Under the pieces are notes generated by a model. The model was not told the origin of the DNA. It did no database searches and worked only from the letters and a program-made list of their open reading frames with translations. The position numbers and the translations under genes are program-made. From the NCBI GenBank assembly GCA_011192015.1, contig DUET01000076.1, positions 6,569-42,234 of the forward strand: a stretch of DNA of 35,666 nucleotides, written 5' to 3'. The DNA comes from Anaerolineae bacterium. GTDB taxonomy: Bacteria > Chloroflexota > Anaerolineae > Anaerolineales > E44-bin32. The stretch's first letter is position 1. Each line of letters opens with the position of its first letter. This document shows, in pieces, positions 1 through 8,354 of the stretch.

Positions 1-1347
1 TGGTACATGCAGCACGGCATTCCCGGCGGGGGCGACATCAAGATGGCGCCCGTTCCTTCCGTGGTGGACCTGTGCATCACCACCCTGCAGCACTACGGCA
101 CATGGAGCTTCAAGGATGTCGTTGCGCCTTCTCTGGTCCTGCTCGATGCCGGTCCGGAGCCCTGGCATCCGAAACTGGCAACCACCTTCCGCAGGATGAT
201 CGAAGAAGAACAAATCGCATCCGGAAGTCGGGAGGAGAAGCTCCAGGCCTCCACCGACCGATTCTACGGACGCAATCCGGATCGCAACGACATCGCAGAA
301 GCCCTCGAAGCCGATTACATCCGGAAGGGAGGCTTCCTCCGCAGGGTGGATCTGGCCGCCCACAGGACCACGATCGAAGAGCCCGTATCGATCGACTACA
401 GGGGCTACACGATCTACAAATGCGGAACATGGACCCAGGGGCCTTACCTCCTGCAAACCCTGCTCCTGCTGGAGGGCTTCGACCTGAAGGCCATGGAGCA
501 TGGCTCCGCGGACTATGTTCACGTGGTGATCGAAGCGCTCAAGCTGGGCATGGCGGATCGCGACGCCTACTACGGCGATCCGGATTTCGTTGATGTCCCG
601 CTGCAGGCGCTGCTCTCAGATGATTACACCCGACTCCGCCGGAAGTTGATCGACATGCAGACCGCGTCTCTGGAAGCGCGGCCAGGGGATCCGATCGCCA
701 TGCAGGCCCTCAAGGAAACGGGAGTTTATCGACCCGGTCCTGGAGGAACCACGACCTGCGTTGTGGCGGATCGCTGGGGCAACGTGGTTGCGGCCACGCC
801 CAGCGCCAATGTCCCCAAGGAACCGCGAGACGGTGGCGAGGCCGGCGTCACCTTCGGCAATCGTCTGCGCAGCCTGAACACGACACCCGGGCATCCCAAC
901 TGCATCGAACCCGGTAAACGCCCTCGCATCACGCTGACCCCCACGCTGGTGCTCAGGAACGGTAAACCGATCCTGGCGATCAGCGTCGCCGGTGGCGATC
1001 TGCAGGATCAGGTGACCCTGAATCTGCTGCTCGATGCCGTTGAATTCGGCATGCTCCCCGAAGCCGCCGTCACTGCGCCGCGCTTCGCCACCGCCCATCA
1101 CGAGGATTCCTTCGATCCCAACCCCCATCGCCAGGAGACCTTCAAGGGATCGGGGTCCCTGACCCTCAACGAGGATTTCAGCGATGCTGTGCAGCGTGAA
1201 CTGGCAAAGCGCGGGCATGAACTCGAGGTCAAATCCACGCCGATCGGCGCGCCGGTCATGCTTTCCATCGATCCGATCAACGGGCTCTTCCATGCGGCTG
1301 GAGATCCCAAGGCCAATCGGCATGCGGCGGGGTTACGCGACGATTAG
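1..1347 (+). CDS. ggt: Gamma-glutamyltransferase family protein, 5'-truncated by window
   Basis: The reading frame is open from base 1 (Trp-Tyr before the first Met), so the N-terminus lies outside the window. The family hydrolyses or transfers the gamma-glutamyl group of glutathione and related amides, and is an Ntn-hydrolase made by self-cleavage. Visible here are most of the large subunit and the whole small subunit. Counting from the Met at base 7, the processing site is GGTTTCVVAD, and Thr248 aligns without gaps with the catalytic Thr of the family (TT-x5-D-x2-GN). The downstream AGGDLQDQ stretch matches the conserved GGD-x-Q segment. The 446 residues plus the missing start fit the usual 530-580. 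It could be a paralogue acting on other gamma-glutamyl amides; the substrate cannot be read. The phosphotransferase gene follows 72 bases on. Confidence 0.9.
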   Translation, partial: WYMQHGIPGGGDIKMAPVPSVVDLCITTLQHYGTWSFKDVVAPSLVLLDAGPEPWHPKLATTFRRMIEEEQIASGSREEKLQASTDRFYGRNPDRNDIAEALEADYIRKGGFLRRVDLAAHRTTIEEPVSIDYRGYTIYKCGTWTQGPYLLQTLLLLEGFDLKAMEHGSADYVHVVIEALKLGMADRDAYYGDPDFVDVPLQALLSDDYTRLRRKLIDMQTASLEARPGDPIAMQALKETGVYRPGPGGTTTCVVADRWGNVVAATPSANVPKEPRDGGEAGVTFGNRLRSLNTTPGHPNCIEPGKRPRITLTPTLVLRNGKPILAISVAGGDLQDQVTLNLLLDAVEFGMLPEAAVTAPRFATAHHEDSFDPNPHRQETFKGSGSLTLNEDFSDAVQRELAKRGHELEVKSTPIGAPVMLSIDPINGLFHAAGDPKANRHAAGLRDD

Positions 1348-1419
1348 CCACAGCAGCAAGTGAGAGAAGAGATTCCAACGAGATGTGATCTTCGAGAGTG
1401 AGTGCGCGAGAGGAGCGTT

Positions 1420-2457
1420 ATGAAGGAATACAGGCAGCTGACGCGCCTCGGGCGTTTGCGGCGCTTGAGAAAACTCTCCCGAGTGGCCCTGCAAGCCTAC
1501 GGCATGGAAGATGCGGAGCTGACCTTCGTTCAATACGAGGGCAACGTGACCTTCCGCGTGAACATTTCACCCCCACACCAACCGGTCGTCCGAGACGGCC
1601 CCTACATCCAGGATCGCTATCTGCTGCGGGTTCACACTTCCAGCAACAGGGATGGCATCGCCTCGGAAATGATGTTCCTCGACGCGCTGCGCCGCGAAGC
1701 CGACCTCCCGGTGCCCGAACCCGTTCCCACGCTGGATGGGAACCTGCTCATCCAGGTCTCCACGCCCGGCGTCCCGCAGGGGCGGATCGTCTCCCTCATG
1801 CGCTGGATCGACGCACGCCGGCTCACAACGGGTTTCCGCCCCAAGCATTTCCATGCCTGGGGGAAGATGGCCGCCCGGCTGCATGCGTTCGCATCGCATT
1901 GGCAGCCTCCCAAGGATTTCAAACGCCCGCAATGGGATTGGGAAGGCCAACTCGGTGGGCGGGAATTCTCTTCCCCCCTGGATGAGCTGATCGCCTCCAT
2001 GCCGGATCGCTACCGATCATCCTTTCAGACCGTCTCCGATCAGGCGCGCGAGGTCATCCAAAGCCTGGGAAAGGGTGCGGATGCCTACGGGTTGATCCAT
2101 GGCGACATGTACCCCGAGAACGTGCTCTTCAAAGCCGGGCAGGTCTTCCCCATCGATTTCGAGGACTGCGGATACGGGTATTGGATGTGGGACATCGCCG
2201 TGGTCCTCTGCACCTGGCCCTGGACCGAGGAATGGTATTGGATGCGGGATGCCTTTCTGGAGGGGTACGCCCGGGTGCGCAGCCTGCCCGAGGAACAGCT
2301 CAAGCATCTCGACCTGTTCATGGCCGCCCAGTATGCGACCATGGTGCTCTGGGCGACGATGTTCATCCACCGCGATCCCGCCATGCGCGTCGAACATGAA
2401 GCCTGGCGGGACCGGAGTGGGAACAGACTCCTGTGCTACTTCCAGCGTTCTGGTTGA
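1420..2457 (+). CDS. Aminoglycoside phosphotransferase-family kinase (APH/choline kinase fold)
   Basis: A soluble kinase-like protein of 345 residues. The Brenner-type catalytic motif HGD-x4-N is at residues 227-234 (HGDMYPEN), and the metal-binding DFED follows at 246-249. This is the signature of the APH family, which phosphorylates small hydroxylated substrates such as aminoglycosides, homoserine, choline or sugars. I chose the ATG at 1420 because GAGAGGAG lies just upstream. A GTG six codons earlier (1402) is in frame but has no comparable ribosome site. The substrate cannot be deduced, and a resistance role should not be assumed. Spacing suggests co-transcription with the upstream transferase and the downstream DNA repair gene. 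Confidence 0.85.
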   Translation: MKEYRQLTRLGRLRRLRKLSRVALQAYGMEDAELTFVQYEGNVTFRVNISPPHQPVVRDGPYIQDRYLLRVHTSSNRDGIASEMMFLDALRREADLPVPEPVPTLDGNLLIQVSTPGVPQGRIVSLMRWIDARRLTTGFRPKHFHAWGKMAARLHAFASHWQPPKDFKRPQWDWEGQLGGREFSSPLDELIASMPDRYRSSFQTVSDQAREVIQSLGKGADAYGLIHGDMYPENVLFKAGQVFPIDFEDCGYGYWMWDIAVVLCTWPWTEEWYWMRDAFLEGYARVRSLPEEQLKHLDLFMAAQYATMVLWATMFIHRDPAMRVEHEAWRDRSGNRLLCYFQRSG

Positions 2458-2512
2458 ATCTCGTCGATCGTTTCTTAGAGAAACACGCATGAGATCAGGA
2501 TGGGGGTGAGAG

Positions 2513-3184
2513 ATGGCTCGATACGCAAACGATCCCGAAGCCGTTGCCGATCGTTATCTGCAGGATTATGAAGCGCTGCCGAACCGGCGCGCCGCCACAG
2601 TCTGGCCGCTGCGGCGCGCCTTCGCCAGATCACTGCGCGACGCCGATCCGGCCTTCGTGCTTGCCATGGCGCGGGCGCTCTTCCGGAAGCGCGCCAATCC
2701 AGGCCACGCCACCTGCCTGCTCATGCTGCATAAGCAGACCTTCGCGATCCTCGGCGAGAAGGAGATCGAGGAGTTCGGACAGGGATTCGACACCTGGGGC
2801 AAGGTGGATTCCTTCTACCGTTGGCTGGCCGGACCGGCCTGGTTGAAGGGGCAAATCCCGGACGCGCTGATCCATCGCTGGGCTCGATCCGGGGACCGGT
2901 GGTGGCGGAGAGCAGCCCTGGTGAGTACCATCGCATTGAACGTGCGCTCGCATGGAGGGTACGGCGACACGAAGCGCACCCTGGCCGTTTGCGAGATACT
3001 TGCAGACGATCCCGACGACATGGTCTATAAAGCGCTATCCTGGGCGCTGCGCGAGCTCGTCGTGCACGATCCCGATGCCGTGCGTGGATTCCTCGAGAAG
3101 CATGATCGGGTCCTGGCGGCACGCGTGAAACGTGAAGTCAATAACAAGCTCGCCACCGGTCTCAAGAATCCCAGGCGCACGTAG
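2513..3184 (+). CDS. AlkD-like DNA alkylation repair protein (HEAT-repeat DNA glycosylase)
   Basis: A 223-residue all-helical protein resembling the AlkC/AlkD family, which removes N3- and N7-alkylated purines. The expected active-site elements are present: W95 and D99 in FDTWGKVDSF, and an Arg at about 132 in RWWRRAALVST, matching the Trp/Asp/Arg set known for AlkD. The C-terminal KALSWALRELVVHDP stretch is also typical of the family. The start has a GGGGGTGAG purine-rich stretch a few bases upstream. The gene is followed at once by a strong hairpin, so it appears to be the last gene of its transcript. Confidence 0.88.
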   Translation: MARYANDPEAVADRYLQDYEALPNRRAATVWPLRRAFARSLRDADPAFVLAMARALFRKRANPGHATCLLMLHKQTFAILGEKEIEEFGQGFDTWGKVDSFYRWLAGPAWLKGQIPDALIHRWARSGDRWWRRAALVSTIALNVRSHGGYGDTKRTLAVCEILADDPDDMVYKALSWALRELVVHDPDAVRGFLEKHDRVLAARVKREVNNKLATGLKNPRRT

Positions 3185-3191
3185 CAAGCCG

Positions 3192-3215
3192 AAGGCCTCG
3201 CCGCAGCGAGGCCTT
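3192..3215. terminator. Bidirectional intrinsic terminator hairpin
   Basis: A perfect 10-bp stem (3192-3201 with 3206-3215) closes a 4-base loop, CGCA. It lies 7 bases after the AlkD-like stop and between two convergent genes. The T-run is short (TTTG then AATTT), so efficiency is uncertain, but stem strength and position argue for termination in both directions. Confidence 0.75.
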
Positions 3216-3279
3216 TGAATTTGAAACCAGTTCGTCCGGATGCGATGGCCGCAACCAGCGACGATCAGGTGAATCCGAC

Positions 3280-4383
3280 TCAGACCTTGAACTCCCCCGA
3301 ATCGTAGATCAGCTCGTCGTCGACGTGGATCGTGCCGCCGTCGCGCATGTCGCAGATCATGTCCCAATGGATGGCGCTCTGGTTGACGCCTCCGGCCTCG
3401 GCGAAGCTTGCGCCAAGCGCCAGGTGGATCGTGCCGCCGATCTTCTCGTCGAAGAGGATGTTCTTGATGAAGCGGTTGATCATCTTGTTGGTGCCGATGG
3501 CGAACTCGCCCAGCCGTCGAGCGCCTTCATCGATGTCCAGCATTTGCAGCAGGTAGTCCTGGTTCTTCTCGGCGGTGGCTTTCACCACCATGCCCTGCTC
3601 GAAGTGCAGCTCGATGCCGTCCACCTCGCGGCCTTCCCGAATAGCGGGGTAGGTGAAGCGGATCCAGCCGTCGGCGGAATCGTCGACCGGGCTGGTGAAG
3701 ACCTCTCCGCTGGGCATGTTCCTCTTGCCGTCTGAGTTGATGAATTTGCGCCCCTCGATCGAAAGCTTCAGATCGGCGTTCGGTCCTTTGACGACGACGT
3801 GCTTCTTCCCCGCCAGGTGATCGACAATGCGCTGCTGCATGTCGTGGATGCGATTCCATTCCTTCACCGGGTCTTCCGCATTCGAGTAGGTTGTTCCATA
3901 GACGTAATCCTCGAACTCGGTCAAGCCCATCTCGGCATCCTGGGCGTGGCTGTGGGTCGGGAAGAGGGTGATCACCCAGCGCAGTTCGCCTTCGGCGCTG
4001 CGCCTGCGGTACTCCTTCAGCATCGGACCCATGGCCTTGGACCGCAGCGCTTGTCGGGCCGGATCCACGCCGGTCAAGGCGCGCGTGTTGGTAGCGGCGC
4101 GAATGCTGATCAACACCGGGTATTCGCGCATGACCTTGTCTTGAAAGAGCGGGACCTCCTGGACCTGTTCGTCGTTCCCCAGTGTAAAGAGGTGGTAGGC
4201 CAGCTCTTCCTGCTGCAGGTGGACATGCGGATGCCCTCCGGCTCCCAGCACCTGCTTATAGATCTCCTCGACGAGCGGTGCTGCCTTCGTTGTGGAAATG
4301 ATACCCACCTGCTCGCCAGGTTTGACCTCCGTGCAATAGTGGACCAGCGTTCGTGCCAGGTTGGCCACTCGTGGATCTGCCAT
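3280..4383 (-). CDS. M29-family aminopeptidase (AmpS/thermophilic aminopeptidase type)
   Basis: A metal-dependent cytoplasmic exopeptidase of 367 residues that releases N-terminal amino acids. The metal ligands expected for family M29 are visible: E227 (PSGEVFTSP), E293 (RLGEFAIGTN), H320 (TIHLALG), and H339 and D341 (HWDMICD). The stretch after H320 reads GASFAEAGG; from memory many members have Tyr where Phe327 stands, so that position deserves checking. I chose the ATG at 4383, preceded by GGAG seven bases upstream; an in-frame TTG at 4395 would add four residues. It is transcribed toward the AlkD-like gene and shares the hairpin between them. Confidence 0.92.
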   Translation of the reverse strand: MADPRVANLARTLVHYCTEVKPGEQVGIISTTKAAPLVEEIYKQVLGAGGHPHVHLQQEELAYHLFTLGNDEQVQEVPLFQDKVMREYPVLISIRAATNTRALTGVDPARQALRSKAMGPMLKEYRRRSAEGELRWVITLFPTHSHAQDAEMGLTEFEDYVYGTTYSNAEDPVKEWNRIHDMQQRIVDHLAGKKHVVVKGPNADLKLSIEGRKFINSDGKRNMPSGEVFTSPVDDSADGWIRFTYPAIREGREVDGIELHFEQGMVVKATAEKNQDYLLQMLDIDEGARRLGEFAIGTNKMINRFIKNILFDEKIGGTIHLALGASFAEAGGVNQSAIHWDMICDMRDGGTIHVDDELIYDSGEFKV

Positions 4384-4412
4384 GGTGTTCTCCAATCTCC
4401 AGAGTCGAGTCT

Positions 4413-4937
4413 TCAGGATTGTTCAGAGCTTTGATTATAACCGCGCTCAACAGCGAAGAAGCTCTCGACCTCCCGGATGAACGCCAGGGTTCCACTCTCG
4501 ATCTGCTCGGTCAGCGCATCCAGATCCCGAAAATCGGGAGCCTCCACAAGGACATGATCGATCACGTAATCCACGGCACTCGGATTCGATGCCAGGGAGT
4601 ACTTCTGCCAACCGCTTTCCTTCAACCAGCGCCAGGTCTTCGTTTGTACATCCCGATTGGCTCCCGACAACCAGACCTCGAATCGAAACAGTTCGTGCAC
4701 GAAGACGATGGCGATCTTCAACTTTCGACGTTGCAAGGATGGCGGAACCAGGGCGAAGTAAGTCATGTCCATGTAGCCGTAGTAAATGCTGCTGGACACC
4801 GAAACCTCTTGATAGGCCTGCTTGAAATGCGCCCGTAAATCGCGGAAGTAAGCCATCAAACCTTGGTACGCCTCTTGGATGTGCCCCCGCTGTAGTTGCG
4901 CCTGATATATTTTCATCGAGTCAGCAAAGGATCCCAT
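4413..4937 (-). CDS. Conserved protein, DUF7000-like
   Basis: A soluble protein of 174 residues with no signal peptide or membrane segment. Aromatic-rich core motifs such as YYGYMDMTYFAL, RRKLKIAIVFVHELFRFEVWLSG and DFRDLDALTEQIE resemble a Firmicutes/Chloroflexota family that I recall as DUF7000; no function is known to me. The ATG at 4937 has a near-perfect Shine-Dalgarno (AAGGAGGTG) eight bases upstream. The in-frame GTG at 4946 lies inside that site and is unlikely. It ends 29 bases before the M29 aminopeptidase start and may be co-transcribed with it. It is divergent from the PadR gene. Confidence 0.75.
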   Translation of the reverse strand: MGSFADSMKIYQAQLQRGHIQEAYQGLMAYFRDLRAHFKQAYQEVSVSSSIYYGYMDMTYFALVPPSLQRRKLKIAIVFVHELFRFEVWLSGANRDVQTKTWRWLKESGWQKYSLASNPSAVDYVIDHVLVEAPDFRDLDALTEQIESGTLAFIREVESFFAVERGYNQSSEQS

Positions 4938-5064
4938 GTTCAGCACCTCCTTGATTCCCGAGATTCCTCAGTCAATCGAATCGCATCCTGCATAGAGGAG
5001 AACGCGCTTCGCCCATTCTAACAGTTGCTGGGGGAGACGCCCCGGCAAGATCACTCCAAATATA

Positions 5065-5110
5065 TTGACAAACGATATATCGTGTGCTATTATAGCGGTG
5101 GCCGCTATAA
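5065..5110 (+). promoter_or_regulatory. Sigma-70 promoter with two palindromic operators before padR-like gene
   Basis: A consensus -35 TTGACA (5065-5070), a 17-base spacer and TATTAT (5088-5093) form a strong promoter pointing at the PadR gene. A perfect 12-bp palindrome, ACGATATATCGT (5072-5083), fills the spacer. A second inverted repeat overlaps the -10 and predicted start site: TTATAGCGG (5090-5098), TGG, CCGCTATAA (5102-5110). A further CCGCTATATCGG copy of the half-site lies just downstream, at about 5117-5128. This arrangement is what an autorepressed PadR promoter would look like; the regulator-site match is inferred. Confidence 0.75.
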
Positions 5111-5154
5111 CGAAATCCGCTATATCGGAGCGGCAAGCAAAGGTGGTGCGATCG

Positions 5155-5499
5155 ATGGAATCCAACCAATGGCAGCAGTACCTGCCCCTGACCGAAACGA
5201 CCTACTACATCCTGCTGGCCCTCCTCGAACCGCTGCACGGCTACATTGTGATGCAGAGAGTCCAGGAGATGAGCCGGGGATCAGTCGAAGTCGGCCCCGG
5301 CACGCTCTACGGAGCTTTCTCCAAGCTGCTCCAAGAGGGGCTCGTTCGAATGGTCAAGGAGGACAACCGCCGGAAGGTATATGAACTGACGCCCAAGGGG
5401 AAGGATGTCGTTCGAGCGCAGATCGGTCGGCTGGAGATCATGACTCAGGCAGGACTCGACGTCATCGAGGCCTTACGGTCGACCGGAGACATGGAGTGA
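5155..5499 (+). CDS. PadR-family transcriptional regulator
   Basis: A 114-residue winged-helix regulator. LTETTYYILLALLEPLHGYIVMQRV and VGPGTLYGAFSKLLQEGLV are the characteristic PadR helix-turn-helix and wing segments, followed by YELTPKGKDV. This is the short (subfamily-2 type) PadR architecture with one C-terminal helix for dimerisation. The frame is open back to 5065, but that TTG lies in the -35 box of the promoter. The ATG at 5155 has AGGTGG eight bases upstream and is the sensible start. The stop overlaps a GTG of the next frame, so it is translationally linked to the DUF2812 gene. It is probably an autorepressor acting on the palindromes upstream; the effector is unknown. Confidence 0.92.
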   Translation: MESNQWQQYLPLTETTYYILLALLEPLHGYIVMQRVQEMSRGSVEVGPGTLYGAFSKLLQEGLVRMVKEDNRRKVYELTPKGKDVVRAQIGRLEIMTQAGLDVIEALRSTGDME

Positions 5500-5513
5500 A
5501 GAGGATGGAAAGC

Positions 5514-6020
5514 ATGCACATTCGTAAATTCAAGTGGTTCTGGGCATGGCAGGACCAAAAAGAAGAAGCCTGGCTGCACCAGATGGCTCAACAGGGTTAT
5601 CACCTCGCACGCCTGGTGTTTCCCGCGGTGTACGAGTTCTCGCACGGAGAACCGGGCGATGTGATCTACCGCCTGGATTATCCCGATGTGAAGAAGGACG
5701 ACATCGCCGTTTACCTGCAGTTGTTCCAGGATTCCGGCTGGGAGCATGTCGACGAAGGGATGGGTTGGTACTACTTCCGTAAAATCGCCGATCCCGACAG
5801 TTCCAACGAGATCTTTACGGACCCCGAAACAAAGGTCCAGAGATTCAACCGTCTGCTGGCCTTTTCCTTCATCATCACATGTTCCTTGACAGCGGCTTTT
5901 GTACCGAGTCTGGCCCGAAGCAACAGCATCATCAAACTACTCGGCATGGCCCTCCTGCTGCTGTGGGTCTACATCGTACTGAGACTTATCGGGCGCATTC
6001 GGCAGTTGAGACGTTTGTAA
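5514..6020 (+). CDS. DUF2812 membrane protein, PadR partner
   Basis: A 168-residue protein that begins with the DUF2812 pattern (KFKWFWAWQDQKEEAWLHQMAQQGYHL), a soluble region of about 115 residues, followed by two hydrophobic spans (about 122-142 and 145-165). DUF2812 proteins are commonly encoded next to PadR regulators, as here, and are thought to sit in the membrane; their function is not known. The ATG at 5514 has GAGGA eight bases upstream. A GTG at 5496 overlapping the PadR stop by four bases is an alternative start that would add six residues. It is convergent with the hydrolase gene. Confidence 0.8.
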   Translation: MHIRKFKWFWAWQDQKEEAWLHQMAQQGYHLARLVFPAVYEFSHGEPGDVIYRLDYPDVKKDDIAVYLQLFQDSGWEHVDEGMGWYYFRKIADPDSSNEIFTDPETKVQRFNRLLAFSFIITCSLTAAFVPSLARSNSIIKLLGMALLLLWVYIVLRLIGRIRQLRRL

Positions 6021-6070
6021 AGTGGTAGCCATCGCGCCGAGCCCTGCTCCAAGATGCCAGCAGAATTACG

Positions 6071-6088
6071 CCCATGTTCAACCATGGG
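6071..6088. terminator. Possible weak terminator hairpin between convergent genes
   Basis: CCCATG (6071-6076), six-base loop, CATGGG (6083-6088), followed by TTCCTTC. The short stem and poor T-run make this tentative; its position between the DUF2812 and hydrolase genes is the main support. Confidence 0.3.
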
Positions 6089-6114
6089 TTCCTTCAAAGC
6101 CTCAAGTCGGATGC

Positions 6115-7365
6115 CTATGCATGTGTATGGGAATGATCAAAGACCCGATCCAACCAGGGGAACATCACCTGCTGGGCTCTGGCGATGTTGTCCAGCTGGC
6201 AGTGATCCTCCGAACCATCCTCGGCCATGCTCAGGATATGCATCTCCTTCTCTTGCGATCCAACCCCCTCGGTAAATTCCTGCACCTGGTGAATCATTAT
6301 TTCGCCTTCGTCTTCCCCCACCAGCACAAGAGTTGGACAGGTGATGCGATGCAGGTCTTCCCGGATATCGCACGCGTTGAAGGCTTCCGATTCGAGCTCT
6401 TCGCTGAAGGAGGAAAAACCCCAAGTCCACAGTGAGTACTCGAGCAAGGCCCGAACCATCGGCGCTCGTCGTAGCTTGATGGCGAGGATTCTGTCGAGCA
6501 GTCCCCGAGGTACGCCTTGGATCAATGGAGCAAAGAAGCCGCCGGTCACTAAACCAGGGAGATCGATGATGGGGCTATCGGGGATCAAGGCTTTGATCCT
6601 CGGTTCATGGATGGCCACGCGCGAGACCACGTAGCCTCCAAAGCTGAAACCCGCCAGCGCGATGCGCTCATCGACGCCCGGAAGCTGCTGCAGGAAATCG
6701 AGGGCGGCGGCGAAGGGAATCTCGAAATCAGGCCGCTTAACACAGTCCGGGTTCAGATGGACCGCACCCCGGTGTCCGGGGTATTCGAAGGTGAAGTAGT
6801 TGTACCCGCGTCGCACGGCACCCGGTCCGGTGCTCAAGAAGATCTCTTCTCCCGAGGAATCATTGCCCCCCACTGCCATCAGCGTTGGACGGGTTTCGCC
6901 CGTTTTATCCGGCTGCCAGAAATAGCCCGGGAGGAGACAGCCCTCAAAGGATATCTCCACGATCTCCACCGGAGGATCGAAAAGCGGGCAGGCATACCGG
7001 AAGGCTGCAACGCTCTTCTCCCAAAGCTCGTGGAACCTCGGGTGCGAGGGCGTGCAGCCATATTCTGCTGTGCGGTAGTAGTTGGAAGCGCGCAGGAAGC
7101 CTTCGCGAGCGCTGATGCGATCGCCGCTGTTCATCGATTCCTGGGCCTGGCGTTCAACACGCGCGCCCAATTGCGCCCAAGTCTCGATCCAACTCTCGGG
7201 ATCTTTCTCGTCGATGCTTCGCACCGCATATAGGCAGTCGCCGATTTCAGCCGCCTTCTCGCTCATGTAAGTCAGCGTGCGTTTGAAGACCCAATCCATC
7301 TCATGATCTCGGAACGCGCCCAGCCCCCTACTCGCTCGCCCTGCTCCGATCTTTCTCTTTGCCAT
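6115..7365 (-). CDS. Alpha/beta-hydrolase, FrsA/dihydropseudooxynicotine-hydrolase-like
   Basis: A 416-residue cytoplasmic hydrolase with a helical N-terminal domain of about 130 residues and a C-terminal alpha/beta-hydrolase domain. The likely triad is Ser241 in GFSFGG, Asp352 in LVGEDEGE and His388 in SEDHCQ. The layout, with a long helical cap before the core and PTLMAVGGNDSSGEE as the oxyanion region, resembles the FrsA/DUF1100 and 2,6-dihydropseudooxynicotine hydrolase group, which cleave C-C or ester bonds. The substrate is unknown. The ATG at 7365 has AAGGAG seven bases upstream. It is divergently transcribed from a TetR gene and has a strong promoter that overlaps a palindrome, so local TetR control is likely. 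Confidence 0.87.
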   Translation of the reverse strand: MAKRKIGAGRASRGLGAFRDHEMDWVFKRTLTYMSEKAAEIGDCLYAVRSIDEKDPESWIETWAQLGARVERQAQESMNSGDRISAREGFLRASNYYRTAEYGCTPSHPRFHELWEKSVAAFRYACPLFDPPVEIVEISFEGCLLPGYFWQPDKTGETRPTLMAVGGNDSSGEEIFLSTGPGAVRRGYNYFTFEYPGHRGAVHLNPDCVKRPDFEIPFAAALDFLQQLPGVDERIALAGFSFGGYVVSRVAIHEPRIKALIPDSPIIDLPGLVTGGFFAPLIQGVPRGLLDRILAIKLRRAPMVRALLEYSLWTWGFSSFSEELESEAFNACDIREDLHRITCPTLVLVGEDEGEIMIHQVQEFTEGVGSQEKEMHILSMAEDGSEDHCQLDNIARAQQVMFPWLDRVFDHSHTHA

Positions 7366-7413
7366 TTTGCATCTCCTTTAATAATAAACGATATTCCATA
7401 ACTGGACACATCG

Positions 7414-7450
7414 TCATATTTATGATAAGATGGGCGCAGAGACATGTCAA
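7414..7450 (-). promoter_or_regulatory. Promoter of hydrolase gene with candidate TetR operator
   Basis: On the minus strand, TTGACA (7450-7445), exactly 17 bases, then TATCAT (7427-7422) form a near-consensus sigma-70 promoter firing into the hydrolase gene. A palindrome TCATA-TT-TATGA (7414-7425) overlaps the -10 and predicted start point, inside a wider CATC...GATG symmetry. Repression by the divergent TetR protein is the natural inference. Confidence 0.65.
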
Positions 7451-7504
7451 CATGCAATGACCACGAGTTCCTTACAAGCGTCAGCTTTGAACAGGTGACT
7501 AAAA

Positions 7505-8083
7505 ATGGACAAATCCAATCTGAACCGACACCAGCGCCGGCGGCTGCGCACCCGGGAGAAGCTCAAGCAGGCGACTTTCGAATTGCTCCTCGAGAATGGC
7601 TACGAACAGCTCTCGGTCCAGGCCATCACCGAGCGTGCCGACTTGGGGCGAGGCACCTTCTACCTGCATTTCAAGGATCGTGAAGACGTCGTTTGGACGC
7701 TGGTCGAGGATGCGATCCAGGCCACAGATCGCCAGGCCAGGGATGCGTATGCCAGAAGCAAGCCGGAAGACACCCTGCAGACCCTGTTTCTCAACGTCTT
7801 CCAACACGTAGATCAGCACCGCAATCTCTACAGGATCCTCCTGGGATCCAGGGGTTCGGCGGTGACAAGTACGAAGATTCAGCACTACCTGGTGGAGGAA
7901 TTCAAGCGGGATTCACGCGATTTCGGGCTCACGTTCGAAATCCCCGAGATTCCTCTGGAACTGTATTTACAGATCCTGGTGGGAGCCGTCGTTCGCCTGG
8001 CACACTGGTGGCTCGAGACGCCCAATGACCTGACCCCCGAGAAACTGACCTCCATGATCGTCAAGGTGTTTTCCTGTCATTAG
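7505..8083 (+). CDS. TetR/AcrR-family transcriptional regulator
   Basis: A 192-residue regulator. The N-terminal TetR helix-turn-helix is clear: TREKLKQATFELLLENGY, then ITERADLGRGTFYLHFKDREDVV at about 40-63. The C-terminal ligand-binding domain ends in WWLETPNDLTPEKLTSMIVKVF, the usual TetR_C-type close. The start is supported by AGGTG seven bases upstream. It faces away from the hydrolase gene across 139 bases that carry a palindrome, so it probably represses the hydrolase and itself. The inducer may be the hydrolase substrate, but nothing in the sequence says what it is. Confidence 0.93.
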   Translation: MDKSNLNRHQRRRLRTREKLKQATFELLLENGYEQLSVQAITERADLGRGTFYLHFKDREDVVWTLVEDAIQATDRQARDAYARSKPEDTLQTLFLNVFQHVDQHRNLYRILLGSRGSAVTSTKIQHYLVEEFKRDSRDFGLTFEIPEIPLELYLQILVGAVVRLAHWWLETPNDLTPEKLTSMIVKVFSCH

Positions 8084-8233
8084 GCATCTTAAAGGCCATC
8101 CTGCCCCGGCGAACCGATCCTGATTGATCCTTCCGATCATGGATTACATCGATCAAGATGGGGCAACCAAACGGTCTTTAATTTCCTTGCTTAGCTTCCC
8201 CGGTCCATAAGCGATCGCCCTGTCGGTCTGCCA

Positions 8234-8278
8234 GGGGCACACCACCTTCACGGATTCTGTGTTCCCCCGAATTTTTTT
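8234..8278 (+). terminator. Possible imperfect terminator after TetR gene
   Basis: GGGGCACA (8234-8241) can pair with TGTG (8258-8261) and CCCC (8264-8267) around a two-base TT bulge. A run of seven T (8272-8278) follows. The loop is 16 bases and the stem is bulged, so this is tentative; the T-run is the best argument. Confidence 0.35.
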
Positions 8279-8318
8279 ATGCCAATGTGAAGCGGAGATC
8301 TACATGAGAAGCGTTATT

Positions 8319-8354
8319 GTTCTAATAGTTCGGTATAGACCGAACATTCAGAAC
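8319..8354 (+). promoter_or_regulatory. 36-bp interrupted palindrome, likely GbsR/MarR-type operator
   Basis: The inner inverted repeat is perfect: GTTCGGT (8328-8334), ATAG, ACCGAAC (8339-8345). Outer arms GTTCT (8319-8323) and AGAAC (8350-8354) are centred on the same point, giving a two-tier symmetry. It lies 34 bases before the start of the GbsR-type regulator and overlaps a possible -10 (TATAGA, 8334-8339). Autoregulatory binding is inferred. Confidence 0.65.
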
